From Pigmentiphaga sp. NML030171 (lineage in GTDB: Bacteria; Pseudomonadota; Gammaproteobacteria; Burkholderiales; Burkholderiaceae_B), in the NCBI RefSeq assembly GCF_002188635.1, contig NZ_NINX01000029.1, forward strand, positions 248,001 to 312,000: a stretch of 64,000 nt of DNA. The letters are read 5' to 3'. How positions within the stretch are numbered: position 1 is the first letter of the stretch; every line of letters starts with the position of its first letter. Positions 61,637-64,000 of the stretch are shown here, piece by piece. A model generated the notes under the pieces. That model did no database searches. It was not told where the DNA came from and was given only the letters and a program-made list of their open reading frames with translations. A program made the translations under genes and the position numbers.

Positions 61637-62416
61637 ATGACGACCCTGGAACTGATCGCCGGCCGCCACGCCGGCCTTGCCTTTCTCGCCTGGCTGGCCG
61701 GCGCGTGCGCGCTCGGCCTGTGGGTAGGGAGGCTGCTGGACGCGAGCCGGACCTCGCCGGCGCGCCGGTCGCGCGTGATGGCGGGGTTGATCGCGGGCGG
61801 CGTCGCCGTGTTCGGATTCATCGCCGCCAACGTCGTGACCGAGTCACGGCTGGTGGCCTTCGACAAGGTGCTGGCCGAGACCCTGGCCGAACGCGCCTCG
61901 CCCGCCTGGCTGCGGTTCCTGTCCATGCTGACCGTGGCCGGCGACCGGGACTTCCTGCTGGGACTGGGCACCCTCGTGCTGGCCGTGCTGCTGTGGCGCC
62001 GCCGCTGGCGCGACGCGGTGCTCTGGCTGGCGGGCACGCTGGGCGCGGCGGGGCTGAACGTGCTGCTCAAGAGCACCTTCCAGCGGGTCCGCCCCGAACA
62101 CCTGCACGGGTTCACGCAGGAACTGGGCTGGAGCTTCCCCAGCGGGCACGCCACCGGCGCGATGGCGGTGTACGGCATGCTGGCCTATTTGCTGGCTGGC
62201 CTGGCGCCGCCGGCGTGGCGCCAGGCCATGGCCATGTTCGCGGCCGGCCTGATCGCCAGCGTCGGCTACAGCCGCGTGATGCTGCAGGTGCACTACCTGA
62301 GCGACGTCATCGCCGCCTTCGCCGTCACCGCGGCCTGGCTGATGGCATGCGTGGCCGTGCGCGAGCGGACGGACCGCTCGCGCGTACTCAGGCCATCAGG
62401 CCTTCGATCTCGCTGA
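61637..62416 (+). CDS. PAP2-type membrane phosphatase
   Basis: 259 residues, about six membrane helices. Acid phosphatase motifs: KSTFQRVRP, SFPSGHATG and SRVMLQVHYLSDV. Likely dephosphorylates undecaprenyl-PP or phosphatidic acid derivatives. Its last 29 bases overlap the end of the convergent isochorismatase-like gene. Confidence 0.92.
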   Translation: MTTLELIAGRHAGLAFLAWLAGACALGLWVGRLLDASRTSPARRSRVMAGLIAGGVAVFGFIAANVVTESRLVAFDKVLAETLAERASPAWLRFLSMLTVAGDRDFLLGLGTLVLAVLLWRRRWRDAVLWLAGTLGAAGLNVLLKSTFQRVRPEHLHGFTQELGWSFPSGHATGAMAVYGMLAYLLAGLAPPAWRQAMAMFAAGLIASVGYSRVMLQVHYLSDVIAAFAVTAAWLMACVAVRERTDRSRVLRPSGLRSR

Positions 62417-63068
62417 CCTCGCGCACGTCGCCGAAGTTCTGCACGAAGGTCTCCAGCGCCGCCCGGTGTTCCTCGTCGGACAGCGCCGCCAGGCAATCCG
62501 CCACCATGATGGGGAAGAAGTCCAGCATCATGGCATCGCGGCCGGTGGACTCGCAGCAGATGTTGGTCTTGGTGCCGGCGATCAGCAGATGGGTGATTCC
62601 CGCGCTGCGCAGCACCCGCTCCAGCCCGGACGAACCGTGGGCCAGGGCGCTGTAGCGGTTCTTGGCCAGATGAACGTCGCCGGGCGCGGGCGCCATGCCC
62701 TGCCACAGCGCCTCGGAAGCCGGGCGCGGCGCGTTCGCCTCGATGGTGCGGGCGCGCACGTCGGCGGCCACGAAATGGTCGTAGAAGCCGGACCAGTCCG
62801 ATCCCTGCCCCACCGGCAGGTTCGCGTGGGTGACCCACGCGACCAGTCCGCCCCGGCGCCGCACGATGCGGGCCAGGGCGTTGATGTTGTCGACGATGGA
62901 CCGGGATTCGGGGACTTCGGCGGGGCTGCCGGGGGCGACGAAGGTCGGCTGCATGTCGATGACGACGAGGGCGGTCCTGGTCGGGTCGAGCCGGTCGTGC
63001 AAGTGCACGCGGCCGCGCCGGGCGATGACGCGATCGACGATATGCTGGCGTATCGGTAGCGTGTGCAT
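62388..63068 (-). CDS. isochorismatase-like cysteine hydrolase
   Basis: 226 residues. Catalytic triad typical of the family: Asp in LVVIDMQ, Lys in HLAKNRYSA and Cys in TKTNICCESTGRDA. May hydrolyse an amide or nicotinamide-like substrate. GTG alternatives upstream are open but the ATG at 63068 follows the DUF937 gene by 1 base, so the two may be one transcript. Confidence 0.9.
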   Translation of the reverse strand: MHTLPIRQHIVDRVIARRGRVHLHDRLDPTRTALVVIDMQPTFVAPGSPAEVPESRSIVDNINALARIVRRRGGLVAWVTHANLPVGQGSDWSGFYDHFVAADVRARTIEANAPRPASEALWQGMAPAPGDVHLAKNRYSALAHGSSGLERVLRSAGITHLLIAGTKTNICCESTGRDAMMLDFFPIMVADCLAALSDEEHRAALETFVQNFGDVREVSEIEGLMA

Positions 63069-63069
63069 G

Positions 63070-63684
63070 CTAGCGACGGCCTCCCAACAGGCTGCCGCCG
63101 ATCTTGACCAGATCGTCCAGGCCCACCTGCCCGTCGCCGTTCTGGTCGAGCAAGGATCCCAGCAGGCCGCCGCCCAGGCCGCCCTGCTGGCGCGCGGCAT
63201 CGCGCTCCTGGCCCAGCGTGGTGCCCAGGCTGTCGGCCGACATGCCGCCCGACTGCACGCGCTGCGCCAGGAAGGCCATCACGATGGGAGCGAGCATTTT
63301 CAGCAGGTTCGCGGCGTTGCCGCCGCCCAGGCCGGTGGCCTCGCCCAGCCCGGCCTCGGCGCGCTGCCGGTCGGCGCCGAAGATGTGGCCCAGGATGGCG
63401 CCTCCGTCCGATTGGGCACCCGCGCTGCCACCCCCCAGGAGCGACCCCAGCATGCCCTCCAGGCCGCCGCCCCCGCCGTGGTCCTGCAGCGCGCCGAACA
63501 GCGCCTGCGCGCCCTGCGGCTGGGCCGCGTTGTTGCCCATCGCGCCCAGCAGCAGGGGCAGCGCGGCGCCCACGGCCTGCTGGGTCTGGGCGGTGTCCGT
63601 GCCCAGTTGCTGCGCGAGCTGCTGCAAGGGGGCGCCTTGCAGCTGGGACATCAGTTCGTCTGACAGGGAAGAAGAGGCGTTCAT
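63070..63684 (-). CDS. DUF937 protein with EF-hand-like motif
   Basis: 204 residues from MNASSSLS. Gly/Ala/Gln-rich DUF937 core (residues 1-150) with ALFGALQDH and LGHIFGAD. C-terminal DQNGDGQVGLDDLVK (residues about 178-192) matches a calcium EF-hand loop. Related to YidB-like proteins; function unknown. Confidence 0.85.
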   Translation of the reverse strand: MNASSSLSDELMSQLQGAPLQQLAQQLGTDTAQTQQAVGAALPLLLGAMGNNAAQPQGAQALFGALQDHGGGGGLEGMLGSLLGGGSAGAQSDGGAILGHIFGADRQRAEAGLGEATGLGGGNAANLLKMLAPIVMAFLAQRVQSGGMSADSLGTTLGQERDAARQQGGLGGGLLGSLLDQNGDGQVGLDDLVKIGGSLLGGRR

Positions 63685-63820
63685 GGCGATTCTCGCTGAA
63701 GACGCCGGCGCAGTGCCGGCCCAGGGGCCATCGTAGCTCGCCATGCATGAGCGCGCATGGCGTTAACAGACTGATACGTCTGACGGGGCCGATTGTTTCC
63801 GCCCGACGCCCGCACAAGGG

Positions 63821-64000
63821 TCAACGCCGCGGCAGCGCCAGGTACGCCTCGCGCACGGCCTCGGTCCCATGGACGCGCTCCAATCGCCGCACGGTGAAGT
63901 GGCCCCGCCCCATGTCCTGGAAATGATCGATGAACAACGCGTTGATCGCCCCGCCGCCGATGGCGCCTATCATCGGCACCGCCTGCGCCAGCGCCTTCTC
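63821..64000 (-). CDS. EcsC-like protein, C-terminal 59 residues (partial)
   Basis: Minus-strand frame open to the window edge, stop at 63821-63823. Reads KALAQAVPMIGAIGGGAINALF and ends AYLALPRR, the typical end of EcsC family proteins (VPVIGAVGGGAVNALF motif). Start lies beyond 64000. Confidence 0.75.
   Translation of the reverse strand, partial: EKALAQAVPMIGAIGGGAINALFIDHFQDMGRGHFTVRRLERVHGTEAVREAYLALPRR

Overview
The window looks like chromosomal DNA of a high-G+C Gram-negative betaproteobacterium, most likely Burkholderiales (Alcaligenaceae such as Bordetella or Achromobacter). That is inferred from a Bug/TctC-type receptor, a classical beta-proteobacterial porin, and G+C-rich third codon positions. 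It divides at about 47,080. Left of that point lies most of an integrative and conjugative element (ICE) of the Tn4371 family. Right of it is ordinary chromosome. The right ICE boundary can be read directly: the 8-base site TTTTTCAT, which matches the published insertion core of this family as I remember it, lies at 47077-47084 exactly on the stop codon of a chromosomal aldehyde dehydrogenase gene. The integrase end and attL are outside the window to the left.

ICE layout. 1-5927: copper/silver efflux cargo (cusB fused to a CusF domain, cusA, two small exported proteins, a CusF-like chaperone). 6393-11023: backbone genes of plasmid type (DUF2958, a small unknown, DUF932, a ParB-like protein, a small unknown). 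11284-12945: a nickel/cobalt module (RcnR-type sensor, DmeF-type cation diffusion exporter, YkvA). 13333-15272: DUF736, an XRE repressor and a second DUF2958. 15616-22380: the replication, partition and processing block (DUF2285 protein, AlpA-like HTH, RepA with three iteron-like repeats, ParA and its small partner, DUF2840, TraF peptidase, DUF3363 relaxase). 22457-34052: the main copper cargo (copS-copR divergent from copA-copB-DUF411-DUF2933-P-type ATPase-copC-copD-copK, then a LysR regulator). 34066-46801: an exclusion-type lipoprotein, a strong terminator, then an almost gapless conjugation operon traG-RHH-trbBCDEJ-eexN-trbLFGI-DUF2274, ending in a terminator.

The copper genes cover several compartments. 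The ATPase removes Cu(I) from the cytoplasm. CopA oxidises periplasmic Cu(I), and CopB, CopC, CopK and CusF bind metal. CusBA (with a CusC presumably upstream) pumps it out of the cell. CopRS probably switches on the cop operon through a perfect palindrome at 24670-24685.

Chromosomal part. A monooxygenase-aldehyde dehydrogenase catabolic operon (minus strand) is cut off from anything downstream by the ICE. Next come an ECF41-type sigma factor with a matching promoter, a LEA-type lipoprotein, a TetR/VOC divergent pair with a long operator, and a membrane PQQ dehydrogenase. They are followed by membrane proteins (DUF5924/DUF2914 and DUF808), a porin, an unusual lipoprotein-hydrolase pair, a Bug receptor, a PAP2 phosphatase, an isochorismatase-like hydrolase, a DUF937 protein and the end of an EcsC-like gene.

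The observations most worth following are the att/stop-codon coincidence, the iterons and palindromic promoter of the replication block, the dispersed intergenic repeats, the CopK homologue without its expected methionines, the ECF41 promoter pair, and the secreted lipoprotein-hydrolase pair.
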